Source of the DNA: SCGC-AAA076-P13 sp964276235
Lineage (GTDB): Bacteria; Pseudomonadota; Gammaproteobacteria; Magnimaribacterales; D2472
Reading direction: 5' to 3'
Length of the DNA: 64,000 bases
Assembly: GCA_964276235.1 (NCBI GenBank)
Contig: CAXYEK010000001.1
Location: 620,001-684,000, forward strand
Shown here: one piece after another, positions 15,717 through 23,830 of the stretch
Position numbering within the stretch: the first letter of the stretch is position 1
How the letters are laid out: every line of letters starts with the position of its first letter
The notes under the pieces: generated by a model
The model's input: the letters and a program-made list of their open reading frames with translations, nothing else
Told to the model about the DNA's origin: nothing
Databases searched by the model: none
Position numbers and translations under genes: made by a program

Positions 15717-16733
15717 ATGGCAAAATCAAAAGATACAAGTAATAAATCATTAAAAGACACACTTGCAGACATAGATAGTCATTTCGGTAAAGGTACCGTA
15801 ATGAGAATGGGCGACAAAGAAATTGTTGATATCCCTTCAATATCTACAGGATCAGTAGGACTAGATATAGCTCTTGGAATAGGTGGAATTCCAAAAGGAA
15901 GAGTTACAGAAATATACGGTCCAGAATCATCAGGTAAAACAACCTTAACATTACAAATTATAGCTCAATGTCAAAAAGATGGAGGCACTTGTGCATTCAT
16001 TGATGCAGAGCATGCATTAGACCCACAATATGCTGAAAAGCTTGGTGTTAATGTCGATGAGTTATTATTATCTCAGCCAGATACGGGTGAGCAAGCATTG
16101 GAAGTAGCTGATATGTTGGTTAAATCTAATAGTGTAGATTTAGTTATTATTGATTCTGTAGCAGCATTAGTTCCAAGAGCAGAAATAGAAGGTGAGATGG
16201 GAGACCATCACGTTGGATTACAGGCGCGTTTAATGTCACAGGCTTTAAGAAAGATAACTGGAAACATTCAAAGATCAGGAGCAACTGTAGTTTTTATTAA
16301 TCAGATCAGAATGAAGATAGGTGTTATGTTTGGAAGCCCTGAAACAACAACAGGTGGTAACGCTTTAAAATTTTATTCTTCAGTTAGATTGGATATTAGA
16401 AGAATTGGAGCTGTAAAAGAAGGTGATGAAATTATGGGTAACGAAACTAGAGTTAAAGTTGTAAAAAATAAAGTATCACCTCCGTTTAAACAAGCTGAAT
16501 TCCAAATAATGTATGGGCAAGGAATAAATTCTGAAGGTGAAATTTTAGATTACGGAAACAAATTAGGGTTGATTGAAAAATCAGGAGCCTTCTATAAATT
16601 AAATGGTGAAACGATTGGACAAGGTAAAGTAAAAGCGAGCATGTTCCTTAAAGAAAATGCAAAAATCCGTGAAGATTTACTAAAGGAAATAAAAGAAGCT
16701 TATATAGCTAGTAAAGCAAATACTACAAAATAA
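15717..16733 (+). CDS. recA: Recombinase RecA
   Basis: DNA strand-exchange ATPase and LexA co-protease. The 338 residues carry Walker A GPESSGKTT, Walker B LVIIDSVAALVP, loop L1 (EGEMGDHHVGLQAR), loop L2 (IRMKIGVMFGSPETTTGG) and the C-terminal domain. No intein. It is preceded by an SOS box and followed by a strong intrinsic terminator. recX, often downstream, is absent, as are mutS and cinA upstream. Confidence 0.99.
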   Translation: MAKSKDTSNKSLKDTLADIDSHFGKGTVMRMGDKEIVDIPSISTGSVGLDIALGIGGIPKGRVTEIYGPESSGKTTLTLQIIAQCQKDGGTCAFIDAEHALDPQYAEKLGVNVDELLLSQPDTGEQALEVADMLVKSNSVDLVIIDSVAALVPRAEIEGEMGDHHVGLQARLMSQALRKITGNIQRSGATVVFINQIRMKIGVMFGSPETTTGGNALKFYSSVRLDIRRIGAVKEGDEIMGNETRVKVVKNKVSPPFKQAEFQIMYGQGINSEGEILDYGNKLGLIEKSGAFYKLNGETIGQGKVKASMFLKENAKIREDLLKEIKEAYIASKANTTK

Positions 16734-16741
16734 CTTTTTTG

Positions 16742-16770
16742 TTGATACACTAATCCCTATTAATTAATTT
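16742..16770 (+). promoter_or_regulatory. Candidate promoter of the thiolase, inside the recA terminator
   Basis: TTGATA (16742-16747), 17 bp spacer, TAATTT (16765-16770) in the terminator loop. Initiation near 16777 would give a leader of about 12 bases starting in the terminator's 3' arm and exposing AGGGA (16777-16781) as SD, without the hairpin. Motif-based inference. Confidence 0.35.
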
Positions 16771-16788
16771 TTTAATAGGGATTTTTTT
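16752..16788 (+). terminator. Intrinsic terminator of recA
   Basis: A 12-bp perfect stem AATCCCTATTAA (16752-16763) / TTAATAGGGATT (16772-16783) with an 8-base loop and a T run to 16788. The T run directly abuts the ATG of the next gene (16789). Confidence 0.85.
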
Positions 16789-17967
16789 ATGGCTCAAAAT
16801 GCATACATAGTATCAGCGGTTCGAACTCCAGGTGGTAAAAAAAATGGGTCACTTAGTAAGTGGCATCCTGCAGATATGGGAGCAAAAGTTTTAGATGAAC
16901 TTGTTCGATTGTCTGGTGTAGATCCAAAAGATATTGATGACGTAATATTTGGTTGTGTCGATCAGGTAGGAGCTCAGGCTGGTAATGTTGCAAGAAATTC
17001 TGTTCTCGCTTCTAGTCTTCCTGAATCAGTTCCTGGAACTACTATTGATAGACAGTGCGGATCATCTCAACAAGCCATTCATTTTGCTGCTCAAGCAGTC
17101 ATGTCAGGAACTCAAGACATTGTTATCGCTGGCGGTGTTGAAGTGATGTCTATGGTACCAATCGGCGCAAGCATAGTTGATGGAATGAATGCAGATCATG
17201 GATTCCCATTTAATGCTGAAGGTATAGAGCAAAGATATCCTGGTGTTTTCTTTTCACAATTTACAGGAGCTGAGCTTGTTGCAGAAAAATGGAAACTAAC
17301 TAGAGAAGATCTTGATCAATTTGCTTTACAAAGTCATATAAAAGCATCTGCTGCATCTAAAGCAAATTATTTTAATAATGAGATTCTTCCTCTTCAAGGT
17401 AAGAATGACAATGGAAATGATTCAATGATAATTCTCGATGAAGGTATTCGTTATGATTCTTCTATTGAAGCTCTTTCTGGTTTAAAACCAGTTACAGAGG
17501 GTGGCGTTGTAACAGCTGGTAATGCAAGTCAAATCACTGATGGCGCTTCAGCACTTTTAATATGTAACGATGACGGCTTAAAGAAATTGAAAGCTGACCC
17601 ACGAGCTCTAATTAAAACTATCACTGTGGTAGGAGACGACCCAGTATTTATGTTAACTGGTCCTATTCCAGCATCAAAACTTGCTCTTCAAAAGGCAAAT
17701 CTAACAATTAATGATATGGATTTATATGAGGTTAATGAGGCTTTTGCTCCAGTTCCGCTTGCATGGGCTATAGAGCTTGAGGCTGACAAGAGTAAACTTA
17801 ATGTGAATGGAGGAGCAATTGCATTAGGTCATCCCTTAGGAGCTACAGGAACAAAATTAATGACAACCATGCTGAATGAGCTTGAGAGAAGAAAGGGAAA
17901 ATATGCTCTTCAGGCAATATGTGAGGGCGGTGGTACGGCTAATGCCACAATTATAGAAAGATTATAA
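16789..17967 (+). CDS. Acetyl-CoA C-acyltransferase (thiolase)
   Basis: Thiolase-family enzyme of 392 residues that cleaves or condenses acyl-CoA/acetyl-CoA. The nucleophilic Cys is in DRQCGSSQQA, followed by NEAFAPVPLAW, the catalytic His in GHPLGATG and the second Cys in CEGGGTANA. The AYIVSAVRTPGGK N-terminus fixes the start at 16789 even though it directly follows the recA terminator's T run. No fadB-like partner is adjacent, so I cannot separate beta-oxidation (FadA-type) from biosynthetic acetoacetyl-CoA thiolase. It is probably monocistronic, with its own terminator. Confidence 0.93.
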   Translation: MAQNAYIVSAVRTPGGKKNGSLSKWHPADMGAKVLDELVRLSGVDPKDIDDVIFGCVDQVGAQAGNVARNSVLASSLPESVPGTTIDRQCGSSQQAIHFAAQAVMSGTQDIVIAGGVEVMSMVPIGASIVDGMNADHGFPFNAEGIEQRYPGVFFSQFTGAELVAEKWKLTREDLDQFALQSHIKASAASKANYFNNEILPLQGKNDNGNDSMIILDEGIRYDSSIEALSGLKPVTEGGVVTAGNASQITDGASALLICNDDGLKKLKADPRALIKTITVVGDDPVFMLTGPIPASKLALQKANLTINDMDLYEVNEAFAPVPLAWAIELEADKSKLNVNGGAIALGHPLGATGTKLMTTMLNELERRKGKYALQAICEGGGTANATIIERL

Positions 17968-17974
17968 GTAAGGA

Positions 17975-18000
17975 AAATGTAAAGTAAACTTTACATTTTT
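17975..18000 (+). terminator. Intrinsic terminator of the thiolase gene
   Basis: A 10-bp stem AAATGTAAAG (17975-17984) / CTTTACATTT (17989-17998), a TAAA loop and a short T tract. Its 3' arm also provides the -35 hexamer of the next promoter. Confidence 0.75.
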
Positions 18001-18018
18001 ATTGAGTAGTAATATAAT
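17990..18018 (+). promoter_or_regulatory. Promoter of the SPFH-nfeD pair, -35 inside the thiolase terminator
   Basis: TTTACA (17990-17995), 17 bp spacer, perfect TATAAT (18013-18018), giving a start near 18025 and a leader of about 20 bases before ATG 18046. Confidence 0.6.
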
Positions 18019-18045
18019 AAATGTCTAAATAATTTTTTTTATATC

Positions 18046-18957
18046 ATGATTTTTAATATTTTCCTCTCTTTTGCTGCGTTACTTTTAATACTTGTTCTTT
18101 ATCTTGCTATAAAAGTTGTACCTCAATCAAAAGTGTATGTTATTGAACGGTTTGGTAAATACACTAGAACTCTTGAGTCTGGCCTCTCTATAATAATTCC
18201 ATTCGTTGATAGAGTTGCACACAAAACAGATATCTTAGAAAGGCAACTTCCTAAATTTCAAATTTCTGTAATAACAAAAGATAATGTAGAGGTTGGTCTA
18301 GTATCAACTGTATTTTTTAGAGTATTAGATGCATCTAAATCGGTATATAGAATAAAGAATATCGATTTAGCAGTTGAAAATACTGCTATCTCAGTAATTA
18401 GATCAGCAGCTGGTAAGCTAGAGCTTGATGATCTTCAAAGCTCCAGGGAGTCAATGAATAATGAAATTAGAGATAGATTAAGTAAAGCTGCTGAAATATG
18501 GGGTGTAGAGGTTACAAGAACGGAGATATTAGATGTTTTAGTTGATGAACAAACAAAAGACTCTCAAAGACAGCAATTAAATGCTGAAAGAGAAAGAAGA
18601 GCTACCATAGCAACTGCTGAAGGTCTAAAAAGAAGCACGGAATTAAATGCAGATGCACAATTATATGAAGCAGAAAAAATTGCTGATGCTGTAAAGATAA
18701 CTGCTGATGCCGATGCATATGCCATCAAAATTAAAGCTGAGGCCGATGCTGAGCAAACAAGAGTTGTAGGAAAGGCAATAAAAGATGATGGCCAGCCTGC
18801 TGTAAATTTCGAAATTATGAAGAGACAAGTAGAAGGTTTAACTACTCTAGCCTCATCTGGGCAATCTAAAACTTTAGTTATTCCATCAGATGTAACCAAA
18901 GCTTTAGGAAGCTTAGAATTACTTCTTGGTACTATTACAGATAACTCAAAAGATTAA
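18046..18957 (+). CDS. SPFH/band-7 (stomatin-like, QmcA family) membrane protein
   Basis: Inner-membrane scaffold-type protein of 303 residues. One N-terminal membrane helix (about 4-25) is followed by a band-7 domain (YVIERFGKYTRTLESGL, IPFVDRVAHKTDILE, then SRESMNNEIRDRL and VEVTRTEILDV) and an Ala/Glu/Asp-rich coiled coil (about 185-245). E. coli QmcA (YbbK partner) and other slipins share this plan. The stop overlaps the start of the NfeD-like gene by 1 bp; SPFH-NfeD pairing is conserved across bacteria. Proposed roles are membrane microdomain organisation and protease modulation; the substrate is unknown. Confidence 0.9.
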   Translation: MIFNIFLSFAALLLILVLYLAIKVVPQSKVYVIERFGKYTRTLESGLSIIIPFVDRVAHKTDILERQLPKFQISVITKDNVEVGLVSTVFFRVLDASKSVYRIKNIDLAVENTAISVIRSAAGKLELDDLQSSRESMNNEIRDRLSKAAEIWGVEVTRTEILDVLVDEQTKDSQRQQLNAERERRATIATAEGLKRSTELNADAQLYEAEKIADAVKITADADAYAIKIKAEADAEQTRVVGKAIKDDGQPAVNFEIMKRQVEGLTTLASSGQSKTLVIPSDVTKALGSLELLLGTITDNSKD

Positions 18958-19238
18958 TGGATATTGTTTTTTTAGAAAATCCAGATATTTGGTTGATTGG
19001 TGGGGTCGTTTTAATTATCTTTGAGATATTTATTGGGTCACTAGTTTGGTTTCTCCCTCTAGGTATAGCCAGTTGTTTTGTTGGATTAATATTTAAGCTA
19101 CAAATTTATTTAAATATAATTATTATATCTAACTGGGCTTACGCTCTTTTAGTATGGGGTTTAATTTCCATATCCTTGTCATACTTAATGCAGAAATTTT
19201 TTAAGAAAAAAGAAACAAAAGACATAAATTCTTATTAA
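18957..19238 (+). CDS. NfeD-like short membrane protein
   Basis: A 93-residue protein with two or three hydrophobic segments (about 10-32, 35-55 and 60-82) and a basic C-terminus (KKFFKKKETK). It matches the membrane part of short NfeD proteins (E. coli YbbK), but lacks room for the C-terminal OB-fold domain that follows in that family. It is coupled to the upstream stomatin-like gene by 1-bp stop/start overlap, supporting the usual pairing. It converges on proS with a 7-bp gap. Confidence 0.75.
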   Translation: MDIVFLENPDIWLIGGVVLIIFEIFIGSLVWFLPLGIASCFVGLIFKLQIYLNIIIISNWAYALLVWGLISISLSYLMQKFFKKKETKDINSY

Positions 19239-19245
19239 TAAATAG

Positions 19246-20526
19246 TTATCTGTTTTTAAAAAAATCTAAAATTGTTTCTATATCTGAGATTGGGTTTATA
19301 GAGCTTTCACCACTTCTAGACTTTAATTCAACTTCTTTATTTTCAATAAATTGTTTACCGATAATAATATTTAAAGGTATACCTATGAGTTCAGAATCTT
19401 TCATTTTAGTTCCATAGCCATCTTTTCTATCATCTAAAAGTACTTCATATCCCATTTCTCTAAGCTGCTCATAGAGACCATCAGCAGCTGCAGCTATTTC
19501 TTCATTTTTATCATACCCAATACCAATTATATTTATATCAAATGGCGCAATACTATGAGGCCAAATAATTCCTTTTTCATCATTATTTTGTTCTATTGCG
19601 GCTGCAACCAATCTTGAAATTCCAATTCCATAACATCCCATATACAGTGTTGATGCTCTTCCTTCTTTATTAAGAACATTTGCTTTCATATCCTTTGCAT
19701 ATACTTTGCCCAGTTTAAATATGTGACCTACTTCAATACCTTTTTTTATTTGAATGATTCCATTGCCATCAGGTGATGGTTTTCCTTCTAGAGATTTTAT
19801 GTCCTCACCTTCTTTTAATAATAGCTCTGTATTAATTGCAAATTCAGATGCAGTACTAATGGCAATAGTATCTTCACCGGTTTCAGCCAATACATGAAAC
19901 TCTTCTGAAGCATCTCCACCAATAGCTCCGGAATCAGCTGCTACTATTTTGTATTCAAGCTCCATTCTTTCAAGAATATTTTTATATGTGTCTCTCATTG
20001 TTAAATAAGTTTCTTGAAGACAAGCTTCATCAGCATTAAAACTGTATGAATCTTTCATTAAAAACTCTCTGCCTCTCATAACCCCATATCTAGGTCTGAT
20101 TTCATCTCTAAATTTTGTTTGTATTTGATATATATTTAAAGGAAGTTCTTTATAGCTTTTTACAGTATTTCTAATAAGGTCAGTAATAACTTCTTCATGA
20201 GTAGGACCTAAACAAAAATCTCTGTCATGCCTATCTTTGATTCTTAATAGCTCTGGACCCATTTTCTCCCAGCGATTAGTTTCATTCCAAAGCTCTTTTG
20301 GTTGTACCATTGGCATGAGAACTTCTTGAGCACCGGATGCATTCATCTCATCCCTAACAATATTTTCAATCTTTCTTAGTACTTTTAAACCAAGAGGTAG
20401 CCAAGTATAAATACCAGACGCAACTTTTCTGATCATACCAGCTCTTAACATAAGCTTGTGACTTACGACCTCAGCTTCTTGAGGAGCATCTTTTAATGTG
20501 GGTAGTAATATTTTTGAAAACAACAT
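19246..20526 (-). CDS. proS: Prolyl-tRNA synthetase, lacking the editing insertion domain
   Basis: Class II synthetase charging tRNA-Pro. Motif 1 (residues ~40-75), motif 2 (TKFRDEIRPRYGVMRGREFLMKDSYSF split over 135-165) and motif 3 (GCYGIGISRLVAA, ~308) are present, with a C-terminal anticodon domain. The length is 426 residues, against about 570 for E. coli ProS. The ~180-residue INS domain that deacylates Ala-tRNA-Pro is reduced to a short stub between about 225 and 285 (AISTASEFAIN to GHIFKLGKVY). Short ProS of this kind is known in alphaproteobacteria. It is divergent from fmdB-aspS. Confidence 0.96.
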   Translation of the reverse strand: MLFSKILLPTLKDAPQEAEVVSHKLMLRAGMIRKVASGIYTWLPLGLKVLRKIENIVRDEMNASGAQEVLMPMVQPKELWNETNRWEKMGPELLRIKDRHDRDFCLGPTHEEVITDLIRNTVKSYKELPLNIYQIQTKFRDEIRPRYGVMRGREFLMKDSYSFNADEACLQETYLTMRDTYKNILERMELEYKIVAADSGAIGGDASEEFHVLAETGEDTIAISTASEFAINTELLLKEGEDIKSLEGKPSPDGNGIIQIKKGIEVGHIFKLGKVYAKDMKANVLNKEGRASTLYMGCYGIGISRLVAAAIEQNNDEKGIIWPHSIAPFDINIIGIGYDKNEEIAAAADGLYEQLREMGYEVLLDDRKDGYGTKMKDSELIGIPLNIIIGKQFIENKEVELKSRSGESSINPISDIETILDFFKNR

Positions 20527-20589
20527 TTTTTAATTTAGTTATATGTATAAATCCTTATAGTTTATAATTTTATCTTTTTTTAGGGACTT

Positions 20590-20880
20590 ATGCCGATTTA
20601 TGATTATAAATGTTCAGATTGCGAGCATCAGATTGAAGTAATACAAAAGCTTAGCGATGAGCCAAAGACCCTATGTCCAAATTGCAATAAAGAAAGTCTC
20701 AATAAAATGGTTTCTGCTCCATCATTTAGATTAAAGGGTGGAGGGTGGTATGAAACCGACTTCAAAACAGGTAATAAAAAGAATCTTTCATCAAATGACA
20801 ACAAATCTAATGAAAAATCTAAACAAAATACAACTTCTGTCTCCAAGAAAGAGCCTAAACAAGATAAGATTAGTAAATAA
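20590..20880 (+). CDS. FmdB family zinc-ribbon protein
   Basis: Small 96-residue protein of the putative regulatory FmdB family. It begins PIYDYKCSDCEHQIEV and has a second pair in CPNCNK, giving a CxxC-x~21-CxxC zinc ribbon, then SAPSFRLKGGGWYETDF and a Lys/Ser/Asn-rich disordered tail. Function in the family is poorly known. It starts 13 bp before aspS, a widespread fmdB-aspS arrangement. Confidence 0.88.
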   Translation: MPIYDYKCSDCEHQIEVIQKLSDEPKTLCPNCNKESLNKMVSAPSFRLKGGGWYETDFKTGNKKNLSSNDNKSNEKSKQNTTSVSKKEPKQDKISK

Positions 20881-20893
20881 ATAAGGAAAAATT

Positions 20894-22660
20894 ATGAGAT
20901 CTCATTATTGCGGAGAAATAACATCGAAGAATCTTGATCAAGAAGTAACTATATGTGGCTGGATTCATAAAAGACGTGATCATGGAGGCGTCATTTTTTT
21001 GGATGTCAGAGATATTAAAGGTATTTGCCAAGCAGTCATCAATCCCGATAATGCAGAATCCTTTTCTATTGCTGAAACTCTAAGAAATGAGTTTGTTGTT
21101 GAGATTTCTGGATTAGTGAAGGCTAGACTTGAGGGGACAACAAATAAAAATATGTTAACTGGGGAGGTAGAGTTAGTTGCAAAAAATATTAATATCTTAA
21201 GTAAAGCAGTGACTCCAGTTTTTCCTTTAGATGATTATCAAGATGTTAACGAGGATGTTCGCCTAAAAAATAGGGTTCTAGATTTAAGAAGACCTGAAAT
21301 GAATCAAAGAATAGTTACCAGATCAAAAATAACTTCAATGATTAGAAATTATCTTGATGATAATGATTTTCATGAAATAGAAACTCCTATTCTTACAAGG
21401 GCAACTCCTGAAGGAGCGCGTGATTTTATTCTTCCAAGCAGGGTTCAATCTGGTAAGTTTTTTGCACTACCTCAATCCCCACAATTATTTAAACAGTTGT
21501 TAATGATGGGAGGTCTTGATAAGTATTATCAAATTGCTAGATGTTTTAGGGATGAAGATTTAAGAGCTGACCGTCAACCCGAATTCACACAAATAGATAT
21601 CGAAGCATCATTCATTGATCAAGACTACATCATGCAAATTGGTGAGGATATGATCAAAGGTTTGGTTAAAAAGTTTTGTGGCGATTCTTTAGAAACTTTT
21701 CCTATCTTAGATTGGCATGACTCAATGAGAGATTATGGTTGTGATAAACCTGATTTAAGAATACCCCTAAAATTAGTTGAAATTTCTGATTTGGTTAAGG
21801 ATGAAGAATTTAAAGTATTTGCTGATCCTGCAAAAGATAATAGTTCAAGAGTTGTCGCATTGAAAATACCTGGTGGTAATTCTTTATCTAGAGGACAAAT
21901 AGATGAATATACTAACTTTGTTTCAAAATTGGGAGCAAAAGGCTTGGCTTATATAAAAGTTAATGACAAAAGTGATATTGAGAATGGTTTGCAATCGCCA
22001 ATCTTAAAATTTCTTAAAAATGAGACTGTTGCCGCATTAATATCTGAATTAGATCTTGAAGATAATGACTTACTATTTTTTGGGGCTGGTAAAGAAGGGG
22101 TCGTCAATCTAAGTATGAGTAGTTTGATTAAAAAATTAGGGGACGATCTCAATTTATATACCACTAAATGGGCACCATGTTGGGTTATTGATTTTCCAAT
22201 GTTTGAAAAAAATGGTGAGGGTAATTTAACTTCTCTTCATCACCCTTTCACATTGCCAAATTGCTCTGCACAAGATCTTAAGGATTCACCTGAAACTTCT
22301 ATAGCCCATGCGTATGACATTGTCTTAAATGGCTATGAGCTTGGCGGTGGTTCTTTAAGAGTATTTGATGCAGATATGCAAAAGACTATTTTTGATATTT
22401 TGAATATTTCTAAAGAAGAAGCAGATAATAAATTTGGATTTCTTTTAAAAGCTCTTTCGTCAGGCTGCCCACCTCATGGTGGTATAGCATTTGGGCTAGA
22501 TAGAATTGTTATGCTTATTACAGACACTACCAATATTAGAGATGTAATAGCATTTCCCAAAACACAAAGCGCTACATGTCTTTTAACAGATGCACCGAGT
22601 TCTGTTGATGATTCCCAGCTTGAAGAACTAAAAATAATTAGTACTTATAAGGAAGATTAA
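20894..22660 (+). CDS. aspS: Aspartyl-tRNA synthetase
   Basis: Class II synthetase of the bacterial type (588 residues) charging tRNA-Asp. It has an N-terminal OB-fold anticodon domain (CGWIHKRRDHGGVIFLDVRD), motif 2 (RCFRDEDLRADRQPEFTQID), the bacterial GAD insertion (about 285-420) and motif 3 (GIAFGLDRIVML). SD AAGGAAA precedes the ATG. It is followed by yebC at 3 bp. Confidence 0.98.
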   Translation: MRSHYCGEITSKNLDQEVTICGWIHKRRDHGGVIFLDVRDIKGICQAVINPDNAESFSIAETLRNEFVVEISGLVKARLEGTTNKNMLTGEVELVAKNINILSKAVTPVFPLDDYQDVNEDVRLKNRVLDLRRPEMNQRIVTRSKITSMIRNYLDDNDFHEIETPILTRATPEGARDFILPSRVQSGKFFALPQSPQLFKQLLMMGGLDKYYQIARCFRDEDLRADRQPEFTQIDIEASFIDQDYIMQIGEDMIKGLVKKFCGDSLETFPILDWHDSMRDYGCDKPDLRIPLKLVEISDLVKDEEFKVFADPAKDNSSRVVALKIPGGNSLSRGQIDEYTNFVSKLGAKGLAYIKVNDKSDIENGLQSPILKFLKNETVAALISELDLEDNDLLFFGAGKEGVVNLSMSSLIKKLGDDLNLYTTKWAPCWVIDFPMFEKNGEGNLTSLHHPFTLPNCSAQDLKDSPETSIAHAYDIVLNGYELGGGSLRVFDADMQKTIFDILNISKEEADNKFGFLLKALSSGCPPHGGIAFGLDRIVMLITDTTNIRDVIAFPKTQSATCLLTDAPSSVDDSQLEELKIISTYKED

Positions 22661-22663
22661 GTA

Positions 22664-23401
22664 ATGGCAGGACATTCAAAATGGGCAAATATCAAGCATC
22701 GAAAGGCCAGACAGGATGCTTCTAGAGGCAAAGTTTGGACAAAAGTGATCAGAGAAATTACCGTTGCTGCCAAAGGCGGCCCTGACCCAGATGATAATCC
22801 AAGATTAAGATTAGCTTTAGATAAAGCTAATGCTGCAAACATGCCTAAAGATAATATTAAAAGAGCTATAGAAAAAGGTTCAGGTACCGGAGAAACTGGT
22901 GCTTTAGAAGAAATTGTTTTTGAGGGCTACGGTCCGGGAGGAGTAGCTATTCTTGTTGAAACGATGTCGGATAATAGAAATAGAACAGTTTCTGACGTAA
23001 GACATGCTTTTTCAAAGTTTGGTGGAAACCTTGGAACTGATGGATCAGTTTCATATCTTTTTAATAAAATAGGAATTATTCATATTGCAAAAAATTATTC
23101 TGAGGATGACTTAATGGAAATTGTTCTTGAATCAGGAGCAGATGATTTAGTTGATGAGGGTGAATACTTTGAGATTGTTACTGGTAGCGCTGAATTGAGT
23201 AGTGTCCTTGAGGCATTGAAGAATAATAATATTGAAAATACAAATGCTGAGCTTACTTTAAGGGCTGAAACTTCAATAGCAATCGATCAAGAAATGTCTG
23301 AAAAAGTTCTTAAGATAATGGATTTTATGGATGAGCTTGATGATGTACAAGAAGTTCATACTAATGCTGAATTTCCAGATAACTTTGAGGTTCAAGAGTA
23401 A
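22664..23401 (+). CDS. yebC: YebC/TACO1 family translation/transcription factor
   Basis: A 245-residue member of the YebC/PmpR family, with the invariant start AGHSKWANIKHRKARQDA and the motifs AAKGGPDPDDNPRLRLA and GYGPGGVAILVE. The family has been linked to translation of difficult (proline-rich) sequences and, in older work, to transcriptional regulation. It is in the conserved aspS-yebC-ruvC position, but the next gene here is not ruvC. Confidence 0.96.
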   Translation: MAGHSKWANIKHRKARQDASRGKVWTKVIREITVAAKGGPDPDDNPRLRLALDKANAANMPKDNIKRAIEKGSGTGETGALEEIVFEGYGPGGVAILVETMSDNRNRTVSDVRHAFSKFGGNLGTDGSVSYLFNKIGIIHIAKNYSEDDLMEIVLESGADDLVDEGEYFEIVTGSAELSSVLEALKNNNIENTNAELTLRAETSIAIDQEMSEKVLKIMDFMDELDDVQEVHTNAEFPDNFEVQE

Positions 23402-23404
23402 CAA

Positions 23405-23830
23405 TTGTCTATTAATTCTAGAAATAAAGGAGCGACTTTTGAAAGGCAGATAGCCAATGCTTTAATTCAAGATTTAAATTTAACAAACCCTGTAAAAAGA
23501 ATACTTGAACAAACAAGAACCAAAGAATTACCAGACTTAACTCTAGGTAATTGGTGTATCGAATGTAAAGCTTATGGAACAGGTGCTGAGCCTCGTCCTG
23601 ATTGGTGGGAACAAGTACTTGCCTCATCTAAAGGACCTAATTTAAAACCAGCTTTGGTTTATAAATTCAACAATAGGCCTATTAAAGTTAGAGTTCTAGC
23701 ATCTTCACTTAATGATAATATTAAAAATAATTTGGTTACTGTTGATTTACTTTGGCCTGATTTCATACAAATTATTTTAGAACTATTTCAGAAAGATATT
23801 GAGCTTCATGAACAAAACTATCAAGCATAA
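23405..23830 (+). CDS. PD-(D/E)XK nuclease, Hjc-like resolvase candidate, in the ruvCAB position
   Basis: A 141-residue protein starting at TTG (3 bp after yebC). Residues 6-19 (RNKGATFERQIANA) with E13, D44 in LPDLTL, and E53-x-K55 in CIECKAYG form a PD-(D/E)XK nuclease core. The spacing is close to that of archaeal Hjc resolvases. The C-terminal half (PDWWEQVLASS, PALVYKFNNRPIKVRV) resembles a family common in phages and prophages. In relatives ruvC-ruvA-ruvB sit between yebC and ybgC; none is here. A Holliday-junction resolvase role is inference from fold and position. It overlaps ybgC by 23 bp. Other PD-(D/E)XK functions (phage-type endonuclease, repair) remain possible. Confidence 0.75.
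   Translation: MSINSRNKGATFERQIANALIQDLNLTNPVKRILEQTRTKELPDLTLGNWCIECKAYGTGAEPRPDWWEQVLASSKGPNLKPALVYKFNNRPIKVRVLASSLNDNIKNNLVTVDLLWPDFIQIILELFQKDIELHEQNYQA

Noticed and set aside
18564..18899. Minus-strand open frame of 111 codons, Ala/Ser rich
   Set aside because: Mirror of the Ala/Glu-rich coiled coil of the stomatin-like protein.
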